A stretch of DNA of 64,000 nt from contig CALNXK010000173.1 of the NCBI GenBank assembly GCA_942486035.1, positions 402,501-466,500 of the forward strand, in the 5' to 3' direction. Source of the stretch: Porites lobata. Taxonomy: Eukaryota > Cnidaria > Anthozoa > Scleractinia > Poritidae. The position numbers and the translations under genes are program-made. Below the pieces are notes generated by a model. That model saw only the letters and a list, made by a program, of their open reading frames with translations. It made no database searches and was not told the origin of the DNA. Of the stretch, positions 1 to 13,900 are shown one piece after another. Position 1 is the first letter of the stretch. Every line of letters starts with the position of its first letter.

Positions 1-293
1 TACTCATTACTCCCTACCCCACCCCCTCGCCCTTTTCTTACTGGCATCTCCGGAGGGTCGCCCCCACAGTCTGAACGCCTGGGAGAGGCTATTCGAGATA
101 CTTCAATCGCATTCTAAACGAACATTTTTGTTTTACAGATAACATTAACGACAACCATGTTTCTCCTGTCTAGTGACAGGCGGAAGTATTTACATTTTGC
201 AGCAAGAAGGTCCTTCACGCATTAACCTTTACACTATATATATGGGACGATGGTATATGGACTGGAGTTCAAAGAAGTAAATAGAGAATACTT

Positions 294-432
294 CATGGAA
301 AGTGCTGGCGTACGGTATTTACGCACGAGTTGTTGACGTATCAGAAATCGAACGAGTGAGCGCAGCGAACGAGTAAGATTTCCGATACAAAAACAACGAG
401 TGCGTAAATACCGTACAAAGCACTTTCCATGT
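294..432. repeat. Hairpin (fold-back) MITE-like repeat
   Basis: The two ends are inverted copies of each other: CATGGAAAGTGCT at the left is mirrored by AGCACTTTCCATG at the right, and the arms continue inward through TACGGTATTTACGCACGAGT / ACGAGTGCGTAAATACCGTA. The centre is palindromic too (GAACGAGTGAGCGCAGCGAACGAG). No coding capacity. The shape is that of a small non-autonomous fold-back element. Confidence 0.7.
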
Positions 433-1004
433 GGTATTGTGTTTATCATATACATAATGAGTCATTCATCATTTTGCGGGCCTTTTTATTTTAAATCTTT
501 CAAAAATGCTAAAATTTGCCGCTACACACTTACCGCAAAATGACAACGAAAACGAAGTATCAGCTTTTTAGTAAAAATGTTTGTTAAAAACATAAATGAC
601 GGTGAGGATATGAGGTTTAATCCAAGAACTATAAGTAATCTTAACTGTTTGTTCTCAATGCACAATTGAAAATGAGTGAATTTAAGTAAAATGGCCGGTT
701 TTAATATAAGCTTAAGCTTAAATGAAAGGCAAAGTAGCTCCGACAAAAAGCACAACAAAAGCTTACGTCTCGTTCTGTTTATCCCTTTCCGCTGTTGTTT
801 CACCGGCTCTCTACCGTATTTTTTTATCGACAGTGAAACAAACGAAACTATTCCACTCCATTTCCGAAATGTTTTTCACTTTTTTAGCGAGAAAAACTCC
901 TTGAGTAAAACTTTTCTCGTTGATAAATGTGTGCGAAGCGGCGCTGCAAGCTGCAATAAAAGGCGGGAATTTTGGCGCGAAACTCCTACACCTCTGTGGC
1001 TTCT

Positions 1005-1115
1005 GATTGGACGTATCATTTTTCTCACACGTGAAAAAACATCGTTCGCGATTCTGATTGGACGTATCGTTTCTTTCACGTGTGAAAACCATCGTTCGCT
1101 CCTCTGATTGGCTAT
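1005..1115. repeat. Short tandem duplication, about 52-bp unit
   Basis: The block TTCTGATTGGACGTATC followed by a CACGTG-like core and ACATCGTTCGC or CCATCGTTCGC occurs twice in a row. A third partial copy begins CTCTGATTGG. No coding role seen. Confidence 0.6.
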
Positions 1116-2705
1116 AACTAATTTGCGTACGAAAATTTACGACATAGCTTTTTGGTGAGTATTTCTCAGTATGTATATAATAAAATCAACAACCCGCTAA
1201 TCACGTCTACGCCGTAATAAGTCTCGTACTTGAATTTAGTTAGTGTCCAGATACCTTTAAGAATTTGATATTAGTATATAACTTTTTAGATGTATAAATC
1301 TACCGGCCTTAATTCGATCACAAATCTGATTGTCTATGTACAGTGCTAGTGCTATGCTGGTAATGCTGCACGCTATCAATTCCGTGATGGACATTGAGTG
1401 AAGTGACTGAGTAGCCTGACAGTGGTCGGTTGTAACCTGTTTATACCAACACTAAATAAAACCGTTAGCCTGTCAAGTTGTTAAGCTTTGAACGACTAGG
1501 GGATTTATATTTGACTATTTTGGGGAAATTTGTACCAGATCTTCGTTTCCTCGCATGCAATCTCGCTCGTTTTGTGAAGTCTCTGAGACTTTATATTCTT
1601 TGTCATAGCATCTCGGTATGCTGATCCATAAAAGTAATAAGATCCTCTCTGAATGGCTCAACAACATTGTCCGCGGTAGGCTGGTGTATCAAATGAGCGC
1701 CCCACCGGAGTCGCAAAAACGAAATGATAAACGCGGTGGCGCCCAATTTAGTAAAATCGATATCAATATGAATTTGGATCCACACGAAGGGTCCAAAGAC
1801 CGATTTTTGAAAATGTGATCCTAGATCCTTCAGCTGTTGTTCAGATGAAAGTATTTTTACATCATTAACGTGGTAGAATGCAAGCGTCTGTAAGAACAGG
1901 GTAATAACCGCTAACAAGACGTGAGACGAGAAAAGACGTAAAAACAGTGTAGGGGTCTCGACCTGGAGAAATGTTCATGCTGGGGAAACCTTCGACAATG
2001 CCGGATTCAGACTTCACGTCAGTTCTCACCTCTACTGATTGTTCGAATTCAGAGGTTTTTGTTCACGTTGGGCTTCAATAGAAAATTCTGTTCTTGAATT
2101 CTCCATGGCACCAAACAATCGCCATGAGTACTCTCAGTAATATGCCTAAAGGTAGGTAATCACGATTTTGACAATTTAACTTCGACTCCACAAGGTTTAG
2201 ATATGCAAAGGATGTTTTTTTCACTTTCTGTTTCACGCGTGTATCTTGTGATATTTAAATCCGTCAGCTCATACGTAAATGATATCAAATGTGCAAGTGC
2301 ATCAGCTGACTGTGTAACTTTATGCCATAGTGCAACAGTGATTAATATCAGGATATTTGACTTAAAGCCACTTCCTACTTTTCTCCATAACGTCATTATG
2401 CATATTTCTAAAAAAAAAATGAGTGGATTACTAAGTTTATCATCGTCTGAACTTGAAATTACGATTACGACAATACCCATTGGCCCTTTTGTCGTTATCT
2501 TATCACAGATAAAGGAACTAGTGATAGGGATATTATGATTTTACGATTTTAAAATAGATGGTATACGATCTTCGCTATCTCCAACCAATTACATACCTGT
2601 CCTTGGTCCAAACTCGTTCCCAGGGTTCTCTTGTCCTTGGTCCTACTATTCCTTTCTTGGTTCACTATGCAAAGAACGAGGTGGCCGCCAATATTTGTGG
2701 GTAAT

Positions 2706-2996
2706 CCCCGGGAGGACTCCCATATAAAGAAGGGGCTGCTCGTCGGAAAATTAATTTAAACCCCTAAGGGAGGCCAATGTGGGTGTGGCCTAAGCTTAAA
2801 CGGACCCCTAAAGGAGATTTCTGTGAGGTCAGCGTCACGGCTTTTTTTTTTTTTCGCAAATTTCTTGATGCACAGCCCTAAGCGATACCTGAATGAGCAT
2901 ATTTAGTTACTTTCCGTCCCTAAAACAACAGAAGTGAGACCAAAATCTGCAAACGACGAGCACCCACGTCACTTTTGTATGGGAGTCCTCCTGGGG
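2706..2996. repeat. Small element with about 20-bp inverted ends
   Basis: CCCCGGGAGGACTCCCATA at 2706 is matched in reverse complement by TATGGGAGTCCTCCTGGGG ending at 2996 (two mismatches). The interior is non-coding and has a poly-T run at about 2841. It is probably a MITE. Similar C/G-run ends appear near 30.0-30.4 kb and 49.08 kb. Confidence 0.5.
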
Positions 2997-3489
2997 AAGC
3001 AGATCACCATCCGTTCCACTTGATTTTTCGTAAGGTCAATGATTGTCATCTTTTGAGATTATTGGCTCTGCTTCCCTTAGATCAGACTTCGATGGATGAC
3101 AGGTTTCATGGTGAGAAGTAATGGTGTCCTGACATTCGTGTACTTTTATCTACATCAGTTGGGAAAAACCGCGTAAACTTCCACACTTTATTTTCTTGTT
3201 ACTTTTATTGATGTTGCACATTCGAAATTTAATTTTGAAACTTTATTATTTGCGTGTGTCAACTTCTTTATTAACTGGCTGCGATTCAAAAGTAGCCTTG
3301 GACTCCGGACTGTCTCTTGGAGCGTGAAAACAAAAGCTGACCACTCTTAATAGGAAGAAACAGGTAAAAGGAAGAAACCTAATTGAAATTTCATTAACAA
3401 AGGTCTTCAAATGTGGGCTTCTGATCAGTGGAAGGTAAATAAAGAAAAAATAGTAATTCGCCGTTCACAGTGCAGTACTATCGCCCCAT

Positions 3490-3690
3490 TCCATGGATTC
3501 TGAATTCCGGTCGCTGGATTCCAGTCTTTTCCAGTGGAATTTGGATTCTAGATTTCATTCCTTAGTGGGGTACTTGAGCTCTATTCTGAATTCCAAAGCC
3601 CTGGATTCCGGATTCCATAAGCAAAGTTTTCCCGGATTCCGGATCCTACAAGTAAAAATTTTCCAGATTCCCGAATCCGGATACCCTTAC
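3490..3690. repeat. Degenerate GGATTC-rich repeat patch
   Basis: Variants of TGGATTC(T/C)G and GAATTCC recur about every 10-25 bases. An open frame at 3493-3708 is a by-product of this repetition (repeated Asp-Ser-Gly/Phe-rich words), so I do not call it a gene. Confidence 0.4.
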
Positions 3691-4883
3691 ATGGGGCGAA
3701 CCCCCTAGTCAACCATTTTCTGACCTGTTCACGCTTATCTAATTAAGCAGTGGGAAATTTACTTTTCTTCTAACGCTCGATTTTATAATATGATGGATCT
3801 GAGTAACTTCTGGTCAATGCTGCTTTTTCAGACTGGACCACATTTTAAGCTAGGAGAGGTTTGGTTCTGAAAAGGTATTTTTCCGTCTTGACATAACAGA
3901 CTTAACACGAGTATTCGGGGCAGTGGGAATTTAAATGAAGCTTGGAAAGGTATCTTTTACTTGCTGAAATTATTTTTGAACAATATATATCATTGACAAA
4001 CGGAAAGAGGGAATTTTAATATAGTTTTGGTGGGAAAATGAGGCATATCTTACTTAAAAGTGGCAAGTATTTAAATAACTGAGGATTTTGCTGTGACAGC
4101 AGCCGGTATCGTCACGCAACGCCAATTGAACATTTGCCTAAATTTGAGTTGAAACCTTCAATTCTGAATCGCGTTGTGCCACAAGTTTTATTGCATAACT
4201 TGACAAAATAGCTATTAATCTTTAAGTAAAACATGTTTTGGGGTCTAGTTTAGGTGCCACTTTGGAGAATTTTCTGCTGATTTTGAGGCATTTTTTCGAG
4301 CAGTTTGCTTTCTTAATTGGATTACCGAAATAAAGACGACCAGTTTTTGCTGATTACAGAAAGATAATACCTAAATGGTATTGGAACAGTAAGAAGAAGT
4401 GATATGCTTCCAAATGAGTGCAAATAGTCTAGGATTTGATGACCCGAAGCACTTTTGAAGGATCGTTAAAAAACCAGTATAACAGAGACTAAAATTTGCA
4501 TATTTTAGCGCTAACGGTCGTCCAGCAATGAAATGCTGGGAATGGCAGTAAAACAAGCAATTTCCTCATTCTAACTGCAATTTCGTTATTAGGATGGATA
4601 GTAGTGTTGATGGTAAAATTATAAGGCAAACCTTTTTTCGAGTCCAAAATCGAGTGGAACGCTTTTAGGGAGACTGCCTCTTAATTTGGTACCAAAATAG
4701 CTCGGTCCCAAAGGGGGTGCTTACGAAAATCATTTTTGGCATCATTTCAGAATTTGGCTCATGGACTACCATCAGTAAGGAACGGGGTTTATGTTTTTAC
4801 TAGGCAGTTGCTTTTAATCGCCCTTTAGTGATTTTTATATTGCTTATTTTGGTTTATTGTTTTTTTTAAATTTTTTTTTAAAG

Positions 4884-4955
4884 GAATTTAGGCTATAATA
4901 GACTGCAGCGTTTACCAAAAGACATTTTCAAAAATCTGAGTACTTTGAAGGAACT
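4884..4955 (+). CDS. LRR exon 1 (72 nt)
   Basis: Acceptor AAG after a poly-T tract, donor GTAAGT. It encodes one LRR with the pattern LNLGYNRLQRLP...F..L..L..L. It is the upstream partner of the copy at 7334-7405. Confidence 0.88.
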
Positions 4956-7900
4956 GTAAGTATTAAAGCATCCTCCGATTTATTACACCTGCTCGCAATC
5001 ACACCAGCACCCAACTGAGAAGGTAATCCACTTAAGACTTCTAAAACAGGTCTCTTTTTTGTATTTTGATAAACTTGAATTTGAGTTTTAAATAATTTTA
5101 TGCATTCCAATGTTTTGCACAGCAAAAACCAAAAAATACAAAACAATTTAAAACTAAACAAACATCACGCACACTCGTGGCATTACTAACACACACACCA
5201 CAGAACATTATTCATTAATTTCGATTTAAAACAATATATAATAATGCAGATACGCGGCGACAGAATCGTGTACTAATATGATCTGTATTAAATTGCCCCA
5301 TTTCATATTGTGGATGGGTCACAAACTTATCATCTGATTTTAGCAACATAAATACATACAACATACTGCTAAATCTATTGCTTGCAGTGGCCGTAAGCAT
5401 GTTTTTCGAACTCTTACTTATATACCATTTTTTGCTGTTTTTCTGAGGCCCCTTAATAATGAAGATTTTTAAATTCTTTAGAGATTTTTCTGGCAACGCG
5501 TTTAAAGAGCTTCACGATGAGAGATTCATGAATTTGCGGTCACTCTTACGACTGTAAGTATTAAATTGGCCTAGTTAGCTTCCAATGATTTGGAATTTTC
5601 CTCACAGTATTTACCTCTGTAAGACAAGCTATGGTTTATTTCAGTAGAGAATACTATTGCAGATAATGTGGCATTTACAAAAAACTTTATATTCAGGATG
5701 GAAAGTCGAAAATACAACATTACTTCCTGCGTCATTCTAGTGGAAAATTTCCGGAAGAAAATAGGACTTCATGTCCCTCTTCTTCAAACCTTTTTTTAGT
5801 AAATGGGAACGATTTATGCAAATGAAAAACGGCTGTTCCTGAAGTAAATTTACTAGTCCTAAAATGGTTTCCTTAAGTGTTTTGTCCGATTTTCGTATTC
5901 GTTAATAATAATAGTTATTATGTTTTGTACTGAGCTTGTGAGCAGTTTTTGGTTAAGTTTTCTTAGATGGTATGACTACTGTTGTGCATATTATGAAGTG
6001 CATTACTTTCCAGCTGCCAGTTTTTTTACAGTTTTGATAACTAAATTTTGTCCTGAGCAACAAAGAAAACGTAAATTAAAAAATTCTTTCACTTAATGTT
6101 CGTGGAATTAGATCGCTTGAGAAAAGAAGAGCTCTGTTTTTTTTTTCGTTAAATAAGCAGAGAGCAGACATCAGTATTGTACAGGAAAGCGATCTTTTCA
6201 ACACGCTTGTGGAAGAAATATTTCCAAAATGATAAACCTGGCAGCCAGATTGCATAAGCGTATTGAGCTTCTAAATATAAAACAAATAGGCTTTTAATAA
6301 ATCTTTTATTTGTCACAACATATAATTTTTGTTTTCGTTAGTACCCTTTTTTCGCTAATTCGTTTAGTGCGATAGGTGATAATTGCTATTAGTAAGTAAT
6401 ATTGTCTTTAATTTGTGAAATAATTTTATTTTTATTTATCATTATTATTATTTGTTCTGCTTCTTTCTTTCTTGAGTATAGTTAAGGTTTATAGTTATTG
6501 TAGTAGAGTTAATGGGACAGTTATTTAAACGGAGTTTAGCCAGTGTTTAACAAAACTGCGTTCTAAGCCATTTTCAATTTGCCGAACGCTTTAACGTAAA
6601 CATCATTCATCGTGACCAGTTTCATGAAAGTATTAATTAAGCGAAGAATAGAAAAGTATTTGTCTTCTCAAAATAACCCATTGATTAAGATATCTGGAGT
6701 ACAAAAGTTTTCTTAACCGCTGTTTACTGCTCTTTTCACAAACAAGCGAACTCTAAAGTTCAAAAGCCGCCTTCACAATTGCGTTTTTCTCTTATGTCAA
6801 TCATAATTACGATCACAAGGAACAAACCTTGAAACACAGAAACAAACAAAACGGATCGAAATCCAACAATCACAAATCACAAAACATGACCTTTTGAACC
6901 CGTTAAGATGATTGACGGCAGCAAAAAACGCAATCGTCAGTTGGCTTTTGAACTTCAAAAATAGCATGTTTGTGAACCAGCGCAGTAAGTTGGATTTCTT
7001 TTAAATAATCGCCCAAATGTGTTGAAATTCTCTGTAAAAAAAACTTTCTCATACACATCCCCATTCAATAAAATATAAAACAAAAAGGTAGGTGAGGTAA
7101 CCCGCCTGTCCATGTAATCTCACATTTTAATCTGATCATATATTTTTTTTCAGAGTTTATGTTATGCGCTCTTTTAATTACGTGGTTTGGGAACTTCATG
7201 TTATCTGTGAATCCAATTTTATTAATTTTCCTATCAGTAAGGAACGGGGTTTATTTTTTTTACTAGGTAGTTGCTTTTAATCGCCCTTTAGTGATTTTTA
7301 TATTGCTCATTTTGGTTTGTTGTTTTTTAAAAGGAATATAGGTTATAATAGACTGCAGCGTTTACCAAAAGACATTTTCAAAAATCTGAGTACTTTGCAG
7401 GTTCTGTAAGTATTAAAGCATCCTCCGATTTATTATACCTGCTCGCAATTCCACCAGCACTCAACTGAGAACGTAACTCACTTAAGATTTCCAAAACAGG
7501 TCTCTTTTATGTATTTTGATAAACTTGAATTTGATTTTTAAATAATTTCATGTATTCCAGTGTTTATTTGCACAATAAACACCAAAAATTAGACAGCAAT
7601 TTAAACCGAATCTAATAATTGTTTTATTATACATTGTTTTGAAGAAAATAACGACAAACGCATTATCGCAGCGATCACAGTTTATTTTCAAACACTTAAA
7701 AATGTACAACTGAGTGATAAACAAATTTTCATCGTCTTTATAAAACAATCAAGTGCTCTTGGAAATCATGCATTGCGCGCGCAACCTACAGATTATTCAG
7801 TAATCTGTAGGAACAGATTAGTGAATAATCGGTAGGTTGCGCTGTTTCCCAGAATTAACTCTAGGCTTTTAGCCAATGAGAAGACAGATGGTGACTACAA

Positions 7901-10900
7901 TGTATAATAAATAAAATAATATAATGTAGATATGCGGCGACAGAATCGTGTATTAATACGATTAGGGTCTATGACATACCCATACCTGTGCTAAATCTAT
8001 TGCTCGCAGTGGGTGTAAGCATGTTTTTTCACTTATATACCATTTTTTGCTATTTTGTTGAGGTCTCTAATGTACATTTCTAATTTTTTAGAAATCTTTC
8101 TGGCAACGTGATTAAAGAGCTTCACAATGAGACATTCATGAATTTGCGGTCCCTCTTACGACTGTAAGTATTAAATTGGCTTCCTTAGCTTCCAATGATT
8201 TGGAATTTTCCTCACAGTATTAACCCCTGTAAGACTAGCTAGGAAGGGTATTTCAGTAGGGAATCTTATTGCAGATAATGGCACATTTACAAAAAAATTA
8301 TATTCAGGATGGAAAGTAGAAAATGCAACATTACTTCTTTGCGTCATTCTACTGGAAAATGTCCTGGAGGAAATAGGATTTTATGTCCCTCTTCTTGAAA
8401 CGTTTTCTTAGTAAATGGGAATGATTTATGCAAATGAGAAACCGCTGTTCCTGAGCTAAATATACTAGTCCTAAAAAAGTTTCGTTAAGTGTTTTGTTCG
8501 ATTTTCGTGTTCTTGTTTCTAATAATAATTACTATGTTTTGTACTGAGCTTGTGAGCAGTTTTTGGTTAAGTTTTCTTAGGGGGATGGTATGACTACTGT
8601 TTTGCATATTATGAAGTGTAAAATTTTCCAGCTGTCAGTTTTTGTACAGTTTTGATGACTAGAATTCGTGCTGAGCAACAAAGAAAATGTAAATTTTAAC
8701 ATTATTTCACTTAATGTTCGTGGAATTAGACAGCGTGAAAAAAGAAAAGCCCTTTTTATTTCGTTGAATAAACGGATAGCAGACATCATTTTTCTACAGG
8801 AAAGCGCTCTTTTTAAGACGCTTGTGGAAGAATTAAGTCCAAAATAATAAACCTGGCAGCCGGATTTCATAAGCGTATTGAGCTTCTAAATATCAAACAA
8901 ATAGAATCTTTGATTTGTCATATCATTTAAGTTTTGTTTTCGTTAGAACCCTTTTTTCGCTAATTCGCTTAGTGTGATAAGTGATAATAGTTATCAGCAA
9001 GTATTATAGTCTGTAATTTGTGCTATAATTTTATTTTTATTTATTATCATTTTTTATGCTTCTTTCTTTCTTGAATATAGTTAAGGTGTATAGTTATTCT
9101 AGTACAGTTAATGTGTGTAAATTCCCTGTAAATAAAGTTTTGTTATAAACATCCCCAACCAATAAAATACAGAAAAAAAAAGGTAGGTGAGGTAACCCGC
9201 AGGTCCATATAACCTCTCATTTTAATCTGATCATATTTACATGATAGGTGGGGTGACCTGCCACATGTTACCTCACCTACATGTATCTGGGATCCCGTCA
9301 CCTCCATGTAAACAAACCCTTAATTAATGGACGTTCAGTTAATATATCAATTTTTGAACTGGCTATTTTCTTGTCTAGGTATTTGTCTGCAAATAAAATC
9401 AAAATATTACCGACTGGCATATTTCATGGACAAAATCTGCTAGAGGAACTGTAAGTTTTACCTTCTTTGTATAAATTCCAGTTTAAGAAAATTCTGATTC
9501 AACGAAGCCATCGTATTGTTAGTTGTCGCTCATGTTTTTATGAAGCACTTATTGAGTGAAACAGGTTATTTCGATTTGTAAAGTTTCACGGTTAAAATTT
9601 TTGTTAACTTTGCTTAAGGGGTTGAACGTCAAATTCCAATGAGCAGATTTTGAGATATTTTGAAGGTGTCTTTTCATCAATCGGGGAAAACATTAACACA
9701 ATATTCTGCACCTTTATGTCCACTGTTTTAGGTTAGGGTAGCAAACTATTTGGCTTTTAGGGTTAGCAGAGCTGCTACATGACCTCTCTCCGTAGAATGA
9801 AGAAAAACAATTTGGCCGCCAAATACATCCTTTTAGTTTGGAAAGTTCTCCTTTATTAACAAACGTTGAACATTTATTTCGGCAAACAAACAGTTAAGTT
9901 GAAAAGGGATTTTACAAAAGTCTCAAGAGTAGGTCTCCTTTTCGATTTTAACTTGCAATATCGGTCAATTTACGAAACTTTTAAACTTCTGGTTCAGTTT
10001 TCGTTTGGTTCTGCTTTGAAAATGGAATAATAATTACTCAGAGACAATACACTGTTAAGAATTGTTGAGAAAAACAGCAGAAACTTGCCAATTTATGACA
10101 AAAAAGGTACTTTAAAAACGAACAAAAACATTCAAAACGTTTTGATCACGTGACTAATGAGGTCATGGCAATCATTTAGTCATGAAAAAAATTATCAGGT
10201 AGAACATTACTTTCCTGCAAAGTTTCTCTGCCGTGTGATAAAAGGTTGACTCTCTACAGCCCTCAGCCTAGTCTCCTGACTTTTATAAGCAGTGGTATGA
10301 TGCTGGCGTAAAGACCTTGCCAGACATCCTAGACAAGGAAGGAAAGAACTTGACGTTTACAACATTCAAGGAGAAGTACAAAATTAACACAATGTTTCTG
10401 TGCTATTTTGGCTTGTGTAACGCAATACCAAAACATTAGAGGAAAATCTTTAGACGTGATAGCGACAATGATATGGTAGTTTCGGATGCTGTAAACTCCC
10501 CCGACCCGAAAGAGACGTTGTCAGATGTAATGACTTCGGGAATACCATGTGTTGCGAACATTTGGTTAAGGTGCGTAATGGCTGTGGCTGCAGAACTTAA
10601 GCGTGTAACATGGACCTCTGCATACTTTGATGTTTCATCAACAACAACAAAGAGATACTCGCCTGATGGGAATGGGCCTAAGTAGTCAATTTAAAGAATT
10701 TAATTGTTTTATTACCTTATATGGTAAAACTTTAGGCAGGTTTCCAGTTCAAGACAATAAATGGAAGTTAAAAGAAAAATAGCGGATAACACACTGGGGA
10801 AAATTTGTAGTTTTTTGAATTTGAGACTCTAAAGGTATTTTCACTTGTGACGTCATCAACATGTAAATATGACGTCAACATGGTATGAAATGACGTAACA

Positions 10901-13900
10901 TGCAACCTGACATAACATGCAACCCCATGTCCCAAATTTAGAAAACTACAAATTTGCTTTTATGCATGGTTCGCTTAGTTTCCTTACTACTTCGTTTAAT
11001 AACCCCTAAAGTTTGACCATATATGGTTAATTCCATACATTTGGCGGGAAATTTGAATTCCTTTAATTAGCTCTAACTTTGCAACAATTTAACGGATTTA
11101 AGTGGGGTTTTCACCAGAAAGCTCCGTTTTTTTATAGATTTTATTTATAAAGTTATTTAAGTCAAATAATTAATTCCAAATTTTAGTGCCATGTTTCAAC
11201 GTCACTTATGACGTCATACTGTCAATCAAAAGTATAAAACTACCATCAATACATGTGGACTTTCTTTTACTATGTTTGTGCCAAGTTTCGTCTCATTCGG
11301 TATAAATTTATAATCATCTATGTGTCTTTAATGAGCCATGTGGGAGGAAAAACATCCATTTCTGACCATCGTGAGTTAAAGGGCGCTGGTGCAGCTGACC
11401 AGTTTCCAGTGTCCAGGCACTCCTTGATGGTTTTCAAAGTAAGGTCAGATTCGGAAGCGACAAGTGGCTCCTGAAGAGTGATGGCAGAAGGAAGGGAGTC
11501 AACCACAATTGAGTTAACGTAGTCCTCAATAGGATCTCTAGGTGTATTGGTGGTGACAGGTTTGGGTGACAGGAAGTCAACAGCATTTTCGATGCCAGTT
11601 TGGTAAACAATGCGTGGGCTGTAGTTTTGAAGCCGTAATCGCCAACGTTCGATGATGGTGATGGGTTCCAACAGCGTTGAGGAGAACTTTCAGGGGTTTG
11701 TGATCTCCCACTAACTCAAACTGGCTGCCGTGGATGTAAAAATGAAACTTCTCACATGCCCATACTCCTGATGAGGCCTCTCTTTCGGTTTGGCTGTAGC
11801 TCTGTTCGACGGGTGATAGACTGCAGCTTGCATACGCAACAGGCCAGATAGAACCATCAGGGTGCTTCTGAGTCAAGGCGCCACTGATCCCAATCTTGCA
11901 GGCATCGCGGCGTACTTGGGTGGGGAGGGAGGGGTCAACTTGGGCCAGAACCGTGTCACTGGATATGAGGTCACGCAGATTGCTAAAGGCTTCAAATTGC
12001 TCTGGGCCCCATGACCTTGTGTGATCTTTCCTATTGGCTCTGGGAGGAAACGGGCGATGCCCTTGCACTAAAAGTCTGGTTAAAAGCCTGGCGAACCTGG
12101 TAAACCCTGGTTGAACCAGACTTACCAGGCTTTTGACAATTATCAACTAAAATTGAAAGCCTGGTTGAGCCTGGTTTTACCAGGCTTGGAAGGTAAGCCT
12201 GGTTATAATTTACCATCAAAGTCTGGTAACTCAGGTCTCTACTTAAAAATCCTAACCAGAAATGCTTGGTTAGTCTGGTATTATCAGGCTTTCCTGGTAG
12301 GCCTGGTTGAAATTTTCCACCTTAAAAGCCTGGTTTAACCAAGGTTTTCTGGTAATTCTGGTTTAAAATTTCCACCTCAAAAGCATGGTAAGCCCCGTTC
12401 TCCCAGACCTTTTTCTAGTAATCTGGTTTAATTTAAACCTTAAAAGCTTGGTAAGCCTGGTTGACAATGACAAATCATTGAATATGTAAACAAAGGACAA
12501 AACAATAGCCAGGTTTTTTCCTGGCTTTCGTGATAAGTTAAAAATATCGTGTCAAGAAGCAAGAGCTGGGCTTAAAAGTACACGCTACATTTTTGAAGGT
12601 ACAGTAATAACGTTTCATTAAAGAGGCATCTTCATAGGCCAACACTAAAATTTTATTGAAAAAAAGGCAACTAAAAATCGGCAACAACAATAAGTGTACA
12701 TCTTGAACATTAATAGTTTATGGTATTACCCCGACTTTTCAATCCATTTAACATGTAGAAATACAGTCATGTACTTGTTGTAAACATGCATTTAGGAGGC
12801 TAGCAAGACATTTGTGAAAAAATACATACATATAATGCAGTGTTGAAGGGTTAAGTACACTGTAAATCAAGTTTACAGGCTAAAATGTGCAAATTTTTAG
12901 CTGCATTTGTTGCCTCCCATGGCACTGCTTGAACTTGGTAGTAAATCTCCTTTCTATTTTTTGACTCAACCTGTTAAAGAAAAATAATCAATCAACAACT
13001 GAAAATTTGCTCTAAATTACAGGTTCTGCAAATAACATGTAGCTTCACTATTTCAGTAAGACTGAGTGGAGTCCAATTCGGTCTGCAATCAAACATTTAC
13101 AGGTGTCTAACAAAACTAGACAACTGTGTACCGGGAGTCTGATTTGTTTAGTCACAAGTATGATTACTGACCGAGTTAGAGGACATGAAGCCTGTTAGAC
13201 TAATTTATCATAACTTTCACAAAGTTTGTGATGTTAAAGCACTTCTTTAAAAAAATTAAAAAACAAGATAATCAGATAACCTTTGCTGACTGAGCATGCG
13301 CACTAAGACTTGATAAAGAGCACGTGACCAGTGACAGCGACAGTGGTGCATAGTCATAAGAACCAAATTCTTCACTTTGTGCTTGAGATTCAAATGGTAG
13401 CAGGAATTTAGGAAAGAGCTTTGTTGTCCAAAAGAAGTAATGATCTCGTGATTTACAGAAAGTGGACACTGATGCGCTGAACGAGGTGAAAGAGAAAGTT
13501 TCTCACGGATGTCTGACACGAACATGGCTGATTGTTGTTGTTTGGCGCTCGACTTGTGTCTTAATTCCCCTTCAAGAACCGCAAAGTTTGGCAAAGAATG
13601 CATTGCTGACGGGGAGCTATTGAGGAAAATGTTCTTTATTTTCTGTTTGTCTATCGATCGGATTTAAATTAGTTTCTTGATGCCATAGAGGATTTCTGTC
13701 AATAATTTGTGGATAGCTGATTTAGCCATATTTCGGGAGTTGATTAACAATGATCAATGGGCGACTAGAAACCAATAGAAAGTTGTTTCCTTAAGAATTT
13801 TAGCGATACAAAGTTTGTTTATCAGAAAAGTGTAGAACTTCTTCTTTTGGTGGGGACTAACACTGTAACGCATCTTTTACAGGAATTTGCTTTTAGCCGT

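Larger units (their letters stand above)
1..4883. other. 5' flank or first intron, no gene recognised
   Basis: I see no convincing exon here. The LRR gene begins in mid-protein at 4884, so this stretch is probably its intron or upstream flank. It holds a hairpin element (294-432), a short tandem duplication (about 1005-1115), an inverted-repeat-bounded element (2706-2996) and a degenerate GGATTC-rich patch (about 3490-3690). Short open frames occur on both strands (for example 1603-1917 minus) but show no family resemblance or splice context. Confidence 0.5.
4771..7230 (+). repeat. Tandem duplication unit 1 (two LRR exons plus introns)
   Basis: From ATCAGTAAGGAACGGGGTTT at 4771 the sequence aligns along most of its length with the block from 7231. 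Both units carry the same two LRR exons, the same flanking introns and the same LINE endonuclease scrap. Unit 1 has about 500 bp (6514-7014) absent from unit 2, and intron sequence near 5281-5345 that differs. Confidence 0.9.
7231..9240 (+). repeat. Tandem duplication unit 2 (two LRR exons plus introns)
   Basis: Second copy of the block at 4771. It ends near the shared string GGTAGGTGAGGTAACCCGC. It contains LRR exons at 7334 and 8092, both open and with intact splice signals, and a LINE scrap at 8698. It also carries its own roughly 300-bp unshared segment (about 7610-7915) with a perfect-looking palindrome. Confidence 0.9.

Noticed and set aside
135..176. Cadherin-like exon (acceptor TTTTACAG then DNINDNHVSPV)
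   Set aside because: The NDN word is suggestive, but the frame stops after 11 codons, no donor follows and no cadherin exon is nearby. Most likely chance.
1603..1917. 104-codon minus-strand open frame
   Set aside because: No family resemblance, no splice context, and a competing plus-strand frame overlaps it.
3826..3880. Possible LRR exon upstream of 4884 after TTTTTCAG
   Set aside because: The frame lacks leucine spacing and contains a stop, and the donor does not match the LRR exon phase.
12111..12338. 75-codon open frame, and similar frames at 18946-19302
   Set aside because: They run through the CCTGG/CCAGG arrays. The Pro/Leu/Val-rich repeats are by-products of the DNA repeat.
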